Assembly (NCBI GenBank): GCA_021828185.1
Contig: JAKASI010000001.1
Location: 186,001 to 250,000, forward strand
Origin: an archaeon
GTDB taxonomy: Archaea; Thermoproteota; Nitrososphaeria; Nitrososphaerales; UBA183
DNA: 64,000 nt
Reading direction: 5' to 3'
Part shown: positions 31,101 to 39,616 of the stretch, in pieces
Layout: each line of letters opens with the position of its first letter
Numbering within the stretch: position 1 is the stretch's first letter
Position numbers and translations under genes: made by a program
Notes under the pieces: generated by a model
The model's input: only the letters and a program-made list of their open reading frames with translations
Databases searched by the model: none
Told to the model about the DNA's origin: nothing

Positions 31101-32053
31101 AAGGCAAGGACTTCCTGACTCTCGCCGAGTTCACTCCGCAGGACCTCGAGTCGGTCCTCGACGTGGCGACACGCCTGAAGGCCAGGAGGGACGCCGGGCT
31201 GGGCTCCAGCGCTCTGAGAGGCAAGAGCGTGGCCCTGGTCTTCGAGAAGCCCAGCCTGAGGACCCGGACCAGCTTCCAGGTGGCGGTCAGCGAACTGGGC
31301 GGGTTCTCCATGAACCTCAGCGCCAACGAGCTTCAGCTGGGGCGGGGGGAGACGGTGGAGGATACGGCCCGCGTACTGTCGAGGTACGTGCACTGCATCA
31401 TGGCCCGGGTCAACAGGCACGGCGACCTGGAACGCCTTGCAAAGGCCGCCAGGGTCCCTGTCATCAACGGTCTGAGCGATCTTCACCACCCGGTCCAGAT
31501 CTTGGCAGACCTCCTCACCCTCAGGGAGCGCAAGGGGAGGCTGAGAGGACTGAAGGTCGGCTGGGTGGGAGACGGGGACAACGTCTGCAACTCGTGGTCA
31601 GTCGGCGCTGCCCTGACCGGCATCCACTTCACAGCCGCCACCCCCAAGGGGTACGAACCGGCGGAGGACGTGGCCGCCATGGCGTCGAAGATGGCAAGGG
31701 AGACCGGAGGGAGCGTCACCGTCACGGCCGATCCCTTCGAGGCTGTCTCTGACGCCGACTGCGTCATCACGGACACCTTCGTGTCCATGGGGTTCGAGAA
31801 GGAGCAGCAGCAGCGCCTGAAGGCGTTCATGCCGAAGTACCGGGTGACGAAGGCGCTCATGGCGAGGGCCAAGAAGGACGCGGTCTTCGAGCACTGCCTC
31901 CCCGCCCACAGGGGCGAGGAGATGGACGCCGATGTGATCGACGGCCCGCAATCGGTCGTCTTCGACGAGGCGGAAAACAGGCTCCATACGGAGAAGGCGC
32001 TCCTCTGCTTCCTGATGCTCGGAAAGCGCGAGTTCTCTTCGCTTATGCCCTGA
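31097..32053 (+). CDS. argF: Ornithine carbamoyltransferase
   Basis: 318 residues. Carbamoyl-phosphate motif SLRTRTSF, the ornithine loop HCLPAHRGEE, and DLHHPVQILADLLTL. It makes citrulline from ornithine for argG. The TTG at 31097 overlaps the lysK stop; an upstream in-frame extension inside lysK is not used. Convergent with dtdA, 3' ends overlapping by 11 bp. Confidence 0.95.
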   Translation: MKGKDFLTLAEFTPQDLESVLDVATRLKARRDAGLGSSALRGKSVALVFEKPSLRTRTSFQVAVSELGGFSMNLSANELQLGRGETVEDTARVLSRYVHCIMARVNRHGDLERLAKAARVPVINGLSDLHHPVQILADLLTLRERKGRLRGLKVGWVGDGDNVCNSWSVGAALTGIHFTAATPKGYEPAEDVAAMASKMARETGGSVTVTADPFEAVSDADCVITDTFVSMGFEKEQQQRLKAFMPKYRVTKALMARAKKDAVFEHCLPAHRGEEMDADVIDGPQSVVFDEAENRLHTEKALLCFLMLGKREFSSLMP

Positions 32054-32870
32054 CGACTTCCAGACCGAACCGGCCGGCCAGCTCCAGGATCTTCTGCTTG
32101 TGCAGCCCGAGCCCCTTCCAGTCAACCACAGCGTACCTTACCGGTGCCGTGGTCCTCTGCAGCATCTGCCCGAACATCGCCTCGTCCACATGCTCCAGCG
32201 CGTGTTTCGGTGCGACGAAGGAGAACGCGAAGTCGGACTCGATGCTCATCTCAGTGAACTTCCGGGGGTAGTGGGTCCCTCCGAACCCGAGAGCGACCTT
32301 GCTCCAAATCTCCTTCTCCGTCAGGCTCTTGAGCAGAGCCTCCCCGATGACGGCGGCCGCGTGCCTGTCCCTCCACTCCTTCTCCGTCGCCCCCAACTCG
32401 ACGAACATGACGGGCTTCTGGAGCGATGTGGGCCCGTGATGCGTCGCCTCCATGGTGATGTCATATCCCTTGACCTCCTCCTTCCTTGCTCCCAGCGCCC
32501 TGAGGTAGTTCTTCACGAGCGCCGGGTCTGCCCGCCCGAGCTCCCTCCCGTTCCCCCCGACCTCCGCCTCCCTGGAAAAGTTCCCTGTGGTGTGCGCGGT
32601 CAGCGCAGGGATCCCCGACTCGGCCCTGTGGGTCGAGAGGAAGATGTACGCCTGGGGGTTGAAGAACTCGTCCAGGTTCGGCGGGGAGACGATCGACCCG
32701 TCGAAGAAGGCAAGGAGCAGGGAGCCCCTCTGGTAGACCGGCTTCCCCAGGAGGCTCACCCCGGTCGAGGCGAATCCAGAGTCCTCGATCAGCGCCTTCG
32801 CCATCGTCATCGAAGCCAGGTTGGACGTGGACGCCAGGAGGACGGTCGCAGGCTCGCCTTGAGGCATCAT
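32043..32870 (-). CDS. dtdA: D-aminoacyl-tRNA deacylase (DtdA/GEK1 type)
   Basis: 275 residues with the archaeal/plant DTD2 signatures: FLSTHRAESGIPALTAHTTGNF, MEATHHGPTSL and VALGFGGTHYP. Zinc-dependent enzyme that removes D-amino acids from tRNA. The ATG lies at 32870 (a second ATG follows it). Monocistronic on the minus strand. Confidence 0.93.
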   Translation of the reverse strand: MMPQGEPATVLLASTSNLASMTMAKALIEDSGFASTGVSLLGKPVYQRGSLLLAFFDGSIVSPPNLDEFFNPQAYIFLSTHRAESGIPALTAHTTGNFSREAEVGGNGRELGRADPALVKNYLRALGARKEEVKGYDITMEATHHGPTSLQKPVMFVELGATEKEWRDRHAAAVIGEALLKSLTEKEIWSKVALGFGGTHYPRKFTEMSIESDFAFSFVAPKHALEHVDEAMFGQMLQRTTAPVRYAVVDWKGLGLHKQKILELAGRFGLEVVRA

Positions 32871-32977
32871 CCGATGGACCCCAAAGCCGCGGGTATTAAC
32901 GATGAAACGGAGGCGGAGGACCCGTCGATTCCCCGCTCAACACATATAAGCTGTGCAGGGGCGACGCAGGCCAGACC

Positions 32978-33145
32978 ATGGGTTTCCGGGACTTCCTGAG
33001 GTCGTCGGCTGCCATATTCAGGCTCTCCCACAAGAGCGACAGGGACGAGTTCACCCTTTACCTCAAGCTGGTCACCCTGGGGATAGCCGTGGTCGGAGCC
33101 ATCGGGTTCCTCATCAAGCTCGTCGGAAGCATCTTCTTCGGCTGA
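32978..33145 (+). CDS. secE: Preprotein translocase SecE/Sss1 (Sec61 gamma)
   Basis: 55 residues: an amphipathic N-terminal helix (FLRSSAAIFRLSHKSDRDEF) then one membrane helix (LVTLGIAVVGAIGFLIKLV), the usual form of archaeal SecE. The TATA box CATATAAG at 32943-32950 fits a start near 32972. It precedes spt5 as in most archaea. Confidence 0.92.
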   Translation: MGFRDFLRSSAAIFRLSHKSDRDEFTLYLKLVTLGIAVVGAIGFLIKLVGSIFFG

Positions 33146-33183
33146 AAGGTTATTAGGCCAACGGAATTCGGGCAGTTTCCGCC

Positions 33184-33672
33184 GTGGCCGTCATGAGCGA
33201 TCAGGAAAGAAACAGTTCGATATTCCCGGTCAAGACCACCGGAGGTCAGGAGAAGACCGTGGCCACCTTCGTGGCCAACAGGGCCATCCAGAAGACCAAG
33301 CCGATCTACTCCGTACTGGCCCTCGACACCTGGAAGGGGTACGTCCTCTTCGAGGCCCCGAACAGCCAGGTCGTCGACGAGAGCATCCAGGGGTTCAAGC
33401 ACGTGAGGAGCAAGATCCCCGGGATGATGCAGTATTCAGACATAGAGAAGTTCCTCGTCACGAAGTCCATGGTCGCCGAGCTCAACGAAGGCGACACAGT
33501 CGAGATTGTCGCGGGCCCGTTCAAGACCATGAGGGCGAAGATCTCGAGAGTGGAGAAGGAGAAGCAGGAGATTACAGTGTCTCTCCTGGACACGGCTTTC
33601 GCTTTGCCCATAACGATTGACGCGACGTATGTCAAGATAGTCGAGCGCGCCAAGCCCGAGCAGCCGAAGTGA
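33184..33672 (+). CDS. spt5: Transcription elongation factor Spt5 (NusG)
   Basis: About 162 residues: an NGN domain (VKTTGGQEKTVATFVANRA ... GYVLFEAPN) then a KOW domain (LNEGDTVEIVAGPFKTMRAKISR). With Spt4 it clamps RNA polymerase and links it to the ribosome. GTG 33184 is preferred because a TTATTAG box lies about 30 bp upstream; ATG 33193 is the alternative. Part of the secE-spt5-rpl11 cluster. Confidence 0.94.
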   Translation: MAVMSDQERNSSIFPVKTTGGQEKTVATFVANRAIQKTKPIYSVLALDTWKGYVLFEAPNSQVVDESIQGFKHVRSKIPGMMQYSDIEKFLVTKSMVAELNEGDTVEIVAGPFKTMRAKISRVEKEKQEITVSLLDTAFALPITIDATYVKIVERAKPEQPK

Positions 33673-33678
33673 TCACAG

Positions 33679-34161
33679 ATGGGTGAAAAGACAGCCATCA
33701 ACGTACTGGTGACCGGCGGCGAAGCGAGCGCGGGTCCGCCTCTCGGTCCGGCGCTGGGCCCCCTCGGCGTGAACGTCCTGGGGATAGTCAACGAGATCAA
33801 CAGGCAGACCGCAGACTTCAAGGGGATGCGGGTCCCCGTCAAGGTCGAGGTCGACAAGGAGACCAAGCAGTTCGTCATCTCGGTCGGGACCCCGACCACC
33901 TCCGCTCTCATAGCCAAGGAGTCAGGCATCCCGAAGGGGTCGGCCAAGCCCAACCTCGACTTCATGGGGGAGCTCACCGTGGACAAGGTGATCGGCATCG
34001 CCAAGAGCAAGATGGCAGGGTCCTACGCCGCGAACACCCGATCGGCGGTGAAGGAGGTCGTCGGGAGCTGCGTCAGCATGGGGGTAAAGATCGAAGGGAA
34101 GGATGCCAGGGAGTTCATGAAAGAGATAGACGCCGGAAAGTGGGACTCGAAGTTCGCCTAG
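33679..34161 (+). CDS. rpl11: Ribosomal protein L11
   Basis: 160 residues. The N-terminal GGEASAGPPLGPALGPLGVN block is diagnostic; the C-terminal domain binds 23S rRNA helices 43/44 (SAVKEVVGSCVSMGV). Six bp after spt5. In this genome a minus-strand methyltransferase separates it from rpl1. Confidence 0.96.
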   Translation: MGEKTAINVLVTGGEASAGPPLGPALGPLGVNVLGIVNEINRQTADFKGMRVPVKVEVDKETKQFVISVGTPTTSALIAKESGIPKGSAKPNLDFMGELTVDKVIGIAKSKMAGSYAANTRSAVKEVVGSCVSMGVKIEGKDAREFMKEIDAGKWDSKFA

Positions 34162-34164
34162 AGT

Positions 34165-34812
34165 CTAGGGCTTCCGTACCACCGCATAGATGTGGGCCCA
34201 GTTTCCCCCTACTCCGGGGAGGAACTCCTCCCAGAGTTTCACCAACTCGAGGTCCTTCAGCAGGGCCCTGAACTCTCCAACCGCGAAGAAGTGGTGTACT
34301 ATCCCCTTCTCTTCCCCCGAAGTGAACACGTAGGTCCCCCGCTCGAGTCTCCTCCCTGTCCCGAACCGGAAGTCCTTGTCGGAGACCACGACGAACAGGG
34401 CGGCTCCTCCCTTCCGAAGCACCCTCATCGCCTCGGCGAAGGCAACCTTCACCTCCACCCTCCGTCCGTGGTGCAAGACGTTGGTGCAGACGATTCCGTC
34501 GAAGTATCCGTCGATGAAGGGGAGGGAGCCCATCTCGTGCCTGACCAGGGTCACACCGAGCCCGCTCCTCCTCACCTTCCGGTCGAGGGCGCCCTGGGCG
34601 GTGTCGGAGACGTCGAGGGCGACCACCTGGAACCCCTTCTCGGCCATCAGGAGCGCGTGCCTCCCTCCCCCGGCCCCCAGGTCCAGTATCCTCCTCAGCC
34701 CATTGTCCTTGAGGTAGCTGCAGAACTCCACCACCGCCGGGAGAGGAGGGGATTCATCCTTCCACCTTCCGCTCCGCCTGGCCGACTCCCAGGGGTGGAC
34801 CGGCTGCTTCAC
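34165..34812 (-). CDS. Class I SAM-dependent methyltransferase, 215 aa
   Basis: Methyltransf_11-type Rossmann enzyme with motif I ILDLGAGGGRHAL, motif II VVALDVSDTA and GIVCTNVLHHGRRVEVKVAFAEAMRVLRKGG. The substrate is unknown; a small molecule is likely. ATG or near start at 34812. It is inserted between rpl11 and rpl1 in the opposite direction, splitting a cluster that is usually continuous. Confidence 0.85.
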   Translation of the reverse strand: MKQPVHPWESARRSGRWKDESPPLPAVVEFCSYLKDNGLRRILDLGAGGGRHALLMAEKGFQVVALDVSDTAQGALDRKVRRSGLGVTLVRHEMGSLPFIDGYFDGIVCTNVLHHGRRVEVKVAFAEAMRVLRKGGAALFVVVSDKDFRFGTGRRLERGTYVFTSGEEKGIVHHFFAVGEFRALLKDLELVKLWEEFLPGVGGNWAHIYAVVRKP

Positions 34813-34924
34813 GGCGGGCCAAGCCGGGGGACTCTAGCTAAGTTTTCTGACAGAGGATGAGACGAAAGGACACAACGCTTTTATCCGATGTTTCAAGGCT
34901 CGCCAAGGAATTCGTGAAGAGTGA

Positions 34925-35578
34925 ATGCTCTCAAACCAGCAGCTTGCCGAGCTTGTCAAGAAGGGGAAGGAGCAGTCGGCCGAGCGTAAGTTCACCCAAT
35001 CTGTCGAAGTACTGGTTACTCTGAAGGAAGTCGATCCGAAGAAGACTGACCTCAACATCAACGAGATAGTCTACCTGCCCCACCCCATGTCGAAGCAGGC
35101 CAGGGTGGCCTACATCGGGTCGGGGGACCTGGCCGTCAGGGCGAAGAACGCCAATGCCAACCTGGTGATGGACCCGTCCCAGCTCGAGAACTACGGGGGG
35201 AGCAAGAGGGACGCCAAGAAGCTAGCCCGCTCCTACGACTTCTTCCTGGCAGACACCGCTCTGATGCCCAGGATAGGCAAGATCCTCGGCCAGGCGCTCG
35301 GCCCCAAGGGGAAGATCCCTTCGCCGGTGCCTCCGAACTCCCCCATAGAGGCCATGATCAACAGGATGAGGACCGCGGTGAGAGTCAGGAGCAGGGGGTC
35401 GCTGGGGGTGATGGCGAAGGTCGGGGACGCCAAGCTGAGCGACGCCGAGCTCGCCGAGAACATCGTTGCCGTCGTGAACGCGGTGGCGAAGAAGCTCCCG
35501 AACGGCGACAGGAACATCAGGACGATAATGGTCAAGACGACGATGGGGAAGCCTGCCAAGCAGGTGGTGGAGAAGTAG
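34925..35578 (+). CDS. rpl1: Ribosomal protein L1
   Basis: 217 residues with GKILGQALGPKGKIPSPVPPN and NINEIVYLPHP. It binds the L1 stalk and often autoregulates its own mRNA in archaea. ATG 34925; a TTTTATCC box near 34878 gives a leader of about 20 bases, in which an L1-binding stem could lie but is not obvious. Followed by rpl10 with a 1-bp gap. Confidence 0.95.
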   Translation: MLSNQQLAELVKKGKEQSAERKFTQSVEVLVTLKEVDPKKTDLNINEIVYLPHPMSKQARVAYIGSGDLAVRAKNANANLVMDPSQLENYGGSKRDAKKLARSYDFFLADTALMPRIGKILGQALGPKGKIPSPVPPNSPIEAMINRMRTAVRVRSRGSLGVMAKVGDAKLSDAELAENIVAVVNAVAKKLPNGDRNIRTIMVKTTMGKPAKQVVEK

Positions 35579-35579
35579 G

Positions 35580-36458
35580 TTGAGCGAGACGGTCCAGGTC
35601 CAGCGGAAGCACAACCCGAAGAAGGCCGAGACGGTCGAGAGGGTGACAGAGCTCGCTCACAAGTACCCGGTGCTCGCGGTCACCAGCCTCTCCAAGGTTC
35701 GGGCCAGCCAGCTGATGGCCGTACGGAAGGCCCTCAGGGGGCACGCCGAGGTCTTCGTCGTGAAGAACAAGCTGGCGACATTGGGCCTGAAGAAGGCGGG
35801 GATCAAGAACGCCGACGACCTCCTGTCTCATCTCACCGGTCAGAACGCGCTGATCTTCTCGACCTACGATCCGTTCAAGCTCTTCCTCACCCTCGACAAG
35901 AGCCACGTCTACCTCCACGCCAGGGCCGGAGACAAGGCGCCCAACGACATAATCGTCCCCGCAGGGAACACGAACCTCCCGGCGGGCCCCGTCCTCAGCG
36001 AGTTCAGGGAAGCCGGGATCCAAACCAAGATCGAAGGAGGGAGCATCTGGGTGAACAAGGACTCCGTTGCCCTGAAGAAAGGGGCCGAGGTCACCCCCAA
36101 GCTCGCAAGCCTCCTGTCGAAGCTCAACATCAAGCCCATCCGGGCAGGGCTCTCGATCGCCCTCGCCTACGAGGACGGCCTCATCTACTCCGGAGACCTT
36201 GTGGCCATCGACCTCGTGAAGTACAGGCAGAGCCTGCTCGAAGCGTACTCGTCGTCCAGGGGTCTGGCGATACTGATAGGGTACGTCACCAAGGAGACGG
36301 CACCGGACATCCTGGCCAGGGCGTACAGGGAGGCGATGAGCGTAGCAGTGGAAGCAGGGTTCGTGACGAAGGAGACCGCCCCTAGGGTGCTCGGCAGGGC
36401 AGAAGCTGAAGCAGCGGCGCTCACAGCCGAGGCTAAGAAGAAGGGCCTTACCGAATAA
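35580..36458 (+). CDS. rpl10: Ribosomal protein L10 (P0)
   Basis: 292 residues, archaeal P0-type, with an RNA-binding N-domain (ASQLMAVRKALRGHAEVFVVKNKLA) and a long helical spine for L12 dimers. The C-terminus ends AEAAALTAEAKKKGLTE, and lacks the acidic tip seen in eukaryotic P0. TTG start. Convergent with rpl12. Confidence 0.94.
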   Translation: MSETVQVQRKHNPKKAETVERVTELAHKYPVLAVTSLSKVRASQLMAVRKALRGHAEVFVVKNKLATLGLKKAGIKNADDLLSHLTGQNALIFSTYDPFKLFLTLDKSHVYLHARAGDKAPNDIIVPAGNTNLPAGPVLSEFREAGIQTKIEGGSIWVNKDSVALKKGAEVTPKLASLLSKLNIKPIRAGLSIALAYEDGLIYSGDLVAIDLVKYRQSLLEAYSSSRGLAILIGYVTKETAPDILARAYREAMSVAVEAGFVTKETAPRVLGRAEAEAAALTAEAKKKGLTE

Positions 36459-36474
36459 GAGAGGTTTCCTCTCT
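36458..36474. terminator. Hairpin between convergent rpl10 and rpl12
   Basis: AGAGAGG-TTT-CCTCTCT, a perfect 7-bp stem with a 3-base loop, occupies exactly the gap between the two convergent stop codons. Its symmetry would serve both directions. Archaeal termination mostly depends on T-tracts, so the role is inferred. Confidence 0.5.
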
Positions 36475-36782
36475 CAACCGAAGAGCGAAGCGAGACCCTG
36501 TAGAGCCTCTTCTTCCTTCTTCTCCTCTTCCTTCGGCTTCTCTTCCGCCTTCGCAGCGGGCGCGCCCGGAGCAGCGGCTGCAGCCGCCACAGGGGCAGCA
36601 GCCATGGTGGCCGCGTTCTTCAGGGCCTCGTCGATGTTGACCTCGCTGAGAGCGGAGGCGAGCGCCTTGACCTTCACAGCGTCGGGAGCCGCGCCTGTAG
36701 CCTTGACGACGTTCGTCAGGTTCTCCTCGCTGACCGGCTTTCCCAGCTTGTGAAGCAGGAGGGCTGCGTAAACGTACTCCAT
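36474..36782 (-). CDS. rpl12: Ribosomal protein L12 (P1 type)
   Basis: 102 residues: N-terminal dimer domain [21 protein letters not shown], Ala-rich hinge, and acidic tip [14 protein letters not shown] that recruits elongation factors. Promoter TATA (TTTAAATAC on the minus strand, near 36813-36821) lies about 33 bp upstream. It is inverted and convergent relative to rpl1-rpl10 rather than following rpl10. Confidence 0.95.
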   Translation of the reverse strand: MEYVYAALLLHKLGKPVSEENLTNVVKATGAAPDAVKVKALASALSEVNIDEALKNAATMAAAPVAAAAAAPGAPAAKAEEKPKEEEKKEEEALQGLASLFG

Positions 36783-36856
36783 GTTAATTCGCAGGCAGGC
36801 GGCCTTCGTTCCGTATTTAAACAGTGGGGCGCGGAGCGTCGTCCCACGTTTATCTA

Positions 36857-39616
36857 TTGCAGGAATCGGGACTCCCCAAGCATAGTTTGAATGAGAAGAA
36901 GGAGGCTCTGAAGAGGAAGTTCTCCGCAGACTACAAGCGTTACTATCTCATCGACCTGTTCAGGGAGGAGGGGTTCGTCCGCAGGAAGTGCGAGAACTGC
37001 GGCCGCTTCTTCTGGACCCTCGACCCAGAAAGGAGGAGGTGCGACGACCAGCCCTGCTCGACCTACACCTTCATCGGCGACCCGCCCGCCACCAAGAAGT
37101 TCGACGAGGTCAGCTCCTGGAAGGCGATAGAGCGCTTCTTCGTGAATCACCGCCACGCCAGCGTCAAGCGCTACCCGGTGGTCAGTCGCTGGAGGCCCGA
37201 CCTCTACTTCACGGTGGCGTCGATCGTCGACTTCCAGAGGGTCGAAGCTGGGAAGGTGGTCTTCCAGCTCCCCGCCAACCCCCTGGTCGTCCCGCAGATG
37301 TGCATGAGGTTCAATGACATCCCGAACGTCGGGGTCAGCGGCAAGCATTACACGTCGTTCGTCATGGTCGGCCAGCACAGCATAGCCGACAAGGAGGGGT
37401 ACTGGAAGGACAGGTGCGTCGACCTAGACTTCAGGCTAATGACGAGGGAGTTCGGGATCCCGAAGAAGGAGATCACCTTCAACGAGGACGTCTGGGTGGG
37501 GTACGGCGCCTTCGGCTACTCGCTAGAGTTCTTCGTCCGGGGGCTCGAGCTGGGGAACGCAGTCTTCACGGCCTTCGAGGGAGACGTCTCCGACTACCGC
37601 GAGATGAAGGAGAAGGTGGTGGACATGGGGACGGGCCTCCAGCGCTGGGCCTGGCTCAGCCAGGGGACCCCGACCAACTACGACGCCAACTTCTCCTCGG
37701 TCCTCAGGAGGATGGACGAGCTCTGCAAGGTCGACACCGACAGGAAGCTCTTCCTCGAATACTCGAAGCTGGCCGGGACCATGAACGTGGACGAGTTCGG
37801 GTCCCTGGCGCAGCAGCGCGAGATCATCGCTAAGCGGCTGGGGGTGGACGGGAAGGCGCTCGAGACCCAGCTTGGTCCAAGGGAAGCCATGTACTCCATC
37901 GCAGACCACTCCAGGACCCTCCTCTTCGCCATCGCCGACGGGATGCTCCCGAGCAACTCCGGCGGAGGGTACAACCTCAGGATAGTCTTCAGGAGGGCGA
38001 TGAACTTCATCAAGCGCTACAGGTTCCCCCTGTCAATCGCCGACGTGGTCAACTGGCACGTCGACCACCTTTCCGGGATGTACCCGGAGCTGGAGCAGCA
38101 CAGGGAGGACGTGGCCAAGGTCCTGGAGGTCGAAGCCTCCCGCTATGCCGCTTCATCCGACAGGGTGTCCAAGCTCGTCTCATCGCTTTCACTGGGCGGG
38201 AGGCAGGTCTCCACGGAGCAGCTCATCCGCCTGTACGACTCCGACGGCGTGACCCCGGAGCAGCTGGCCGACGCCGGCGCCGTTGTCGACAAGCCTGAAG
38301 ACTTCTACGAGCAGGTCCAGGCGAGGCACATCACCCGGAGGGTCGAAGAGCCGAGGCCGAAGTTCGACACCGACAGGGTCCCCCCCACCAAGCTCCTGTA
38401 CTACGACGACAGCGCCGTGTTCGACTTCAGGGCGCGGGTCCTGAAAGTGTTCCAGGGGGGGTACGTTGTCCTCAACCAGACCGTCTTCTACCCGCGGGGA
38501 GGGGGCCAGGAGCCGGACAGGGGGACCATCGGAGAGGCGCAGGTCGTCGACGTGGAGAAGTACGGGGACGTCGTCATCCACAGGGTCGAAGGGAAGGCCC
38601 CGAGGGCCGGGACTACGGTCCGCTGCCAGGTCGACACCCGGAGGCGGCGGAGGATTACCCAGATCCACACGGCCACCCACATCATCAACGGGTCGTCCCG
38701 CCAGGTCCTGGGGCCCTGGGTCTGGCAGCACTCGGCCTTCAAGGAGGAAGACTACGGGAGGATAGACATCACCCACTTCGCCCACCTGACCGAAGGGGAA
38801 GTGCAGAAGATCGAGGACGTCGCCAACGAGGTCGTCAGGAAGAACCTGAAGGTCGCCAACACGTTCATGCCGCGGCAGGAGGCGGAGGAGAAGTACGGCT
38901 TCCGGCTCTATCAGGGGGGCGTGGTCCCCGGGAGGCTGGTGAGGGTCGTCAACATCGGCGGCTGGGACATCGAGGCGTGCGGCGGGACCCACAGCAGTAC
39001 GACGGGGGAGGTGGGGCTGATCAAGATAGTCAAGGTCGAGCGGGTCCAGGACGGGGTCGAGAGGCTGGAGTTCGTGGCGGGAGAGGCTGCCATCGAGTAC
39101 ATGCACAGGATGGACTTGGAGCTGAGAGAGCTCACCGAGGTCCTGGGGACACAGAGGGAGAACCTCACCAAGGTGGCACAGGGGGTCCTGGACGAACTGG
39201 AGGCGGCCCGGGCCCGTGAGAAGAGCCTCGGGCAGGCCATAGTCGACCTGTCCTCGACCGGGATAGCCAGCCAGGCGAAGACCCTCGGCAGGGCAAAGCT
39301 TTACGTTTCGAAGAACCCACCCATGGGCGAGGAACAGATTATTGCTCAAGGGCAGAAGAGCGTCGCCGCCGAACCCCTGCTGATCTACGTCGCCCTCTTC
39401 TCCACAGGCAAGTCTGCGCGGATCATCTGCTTCGTCGGAACCGAAGCCGTCAAGGCAGGGTACTCCGCCTCTGAGATTGTGAAGAAGCTGGCCCCCACCC
39501 TGGGAGGCTCCGGAGGGGGTTCCCCCGCCTTCGCCCAGGGAGGAGGACCGCGGCTGGACAGGATCGACGAGGCAAAGTCTCTGGCCGAGAAGCTCGAGCC
39601 GCTGGCGCTGAGTTGA
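36857..39616 (+). CDS. alaS: Alanyl-tRNA synthetase (archaeal type)
   Basis: About 919 residues. Archaeal-specific N-terminal zinc element [12 protein letters not shown]...CDDQPC, the class II catalytic core, the editing domain with [11 protein letters not shown] and CGGTHSS, and a C-terminal domain with [15 protein letters not shown] 36857 is chosen; the frame extends to 36824 and a second TTG at 36887 lies close to a TTTATCTA box. Followed by leuS with overlapping stop/start. Confidence 0.95.
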   Translation: MQESGLPKHSLNEKKEALKRKFSADYKRYYLIDLFREEGFVRRKCENCGRFFWTLDPERRRCDDQPCSTYTFIGDPPATKKFDEVSSWKAIERFFVNHRHASVKRYPVVSRWRPDLYFTVASIVDFQRVEAGKVVFQLPANPLVVPQMCMRFNDIPNVGVSGKHYTSFVMVGQHSIADKEGYWKDRCVDLDFRLMTREFGIPKKEITFNEDVWVGYGAFGYSLEFFVRGLELGNAVFTAFEGDVSDYREMKEKVVDMGTGLQRWAWLSQGTPTNYDANFSSVLRRMDELCKVDTDRKLFLEYSKLAGTMNVDEFGSLAQQREIIAKRLGVDGKALETQLGPREAMYSIADHSRTLLFAIADGMLPSNSGGGYNLRIVFRRAMNFIKRYRFPLSIADVVNWHVDHLSGMYPELEQHREDVAKVLEVEASRYAASSDRVSKLVSSLSLGGRQVSTEQLIRLYDSDGVTPEQLADAGAVVDKPEDFYEQVQARHITRRVEEPRPKFDTDRVPPTKLLYYDDSAVFDFRARVLKVFQGGYVVLNQTVFYPRGGGQEPDRGTIGEAQVVDVEKYGDVVIHRVEGKAPRAGTTVRCQVDTRRRRRITQIHTATHIINGSSRQVLGPWVWQHSAFKEEDYGRIDITHFAHLTEGEVQKIEDVANEVVRKNLKVANTFMPRQEAEEKYGFRLYQGGVVPGRLVRVVNIGGWDIEACGGTHSSTTGEVGLIKIVKVERVQDGVERLEFVAGEAAIEYMHRMDLELRELTEVLGTQRENLTKVAQGVLDELEAARAREKSLGQAIVDLSSTGIASQAKTLGRAKLYVSKNPPMGEEQIIAQGQKSVAAEPLLIYVALFSTGKSARIICFVGTEAVKAGYSASEIVKKLAPTLGGSGGGSPAFAQGGGPRLDRIDEAKSLAEKLEPLALS

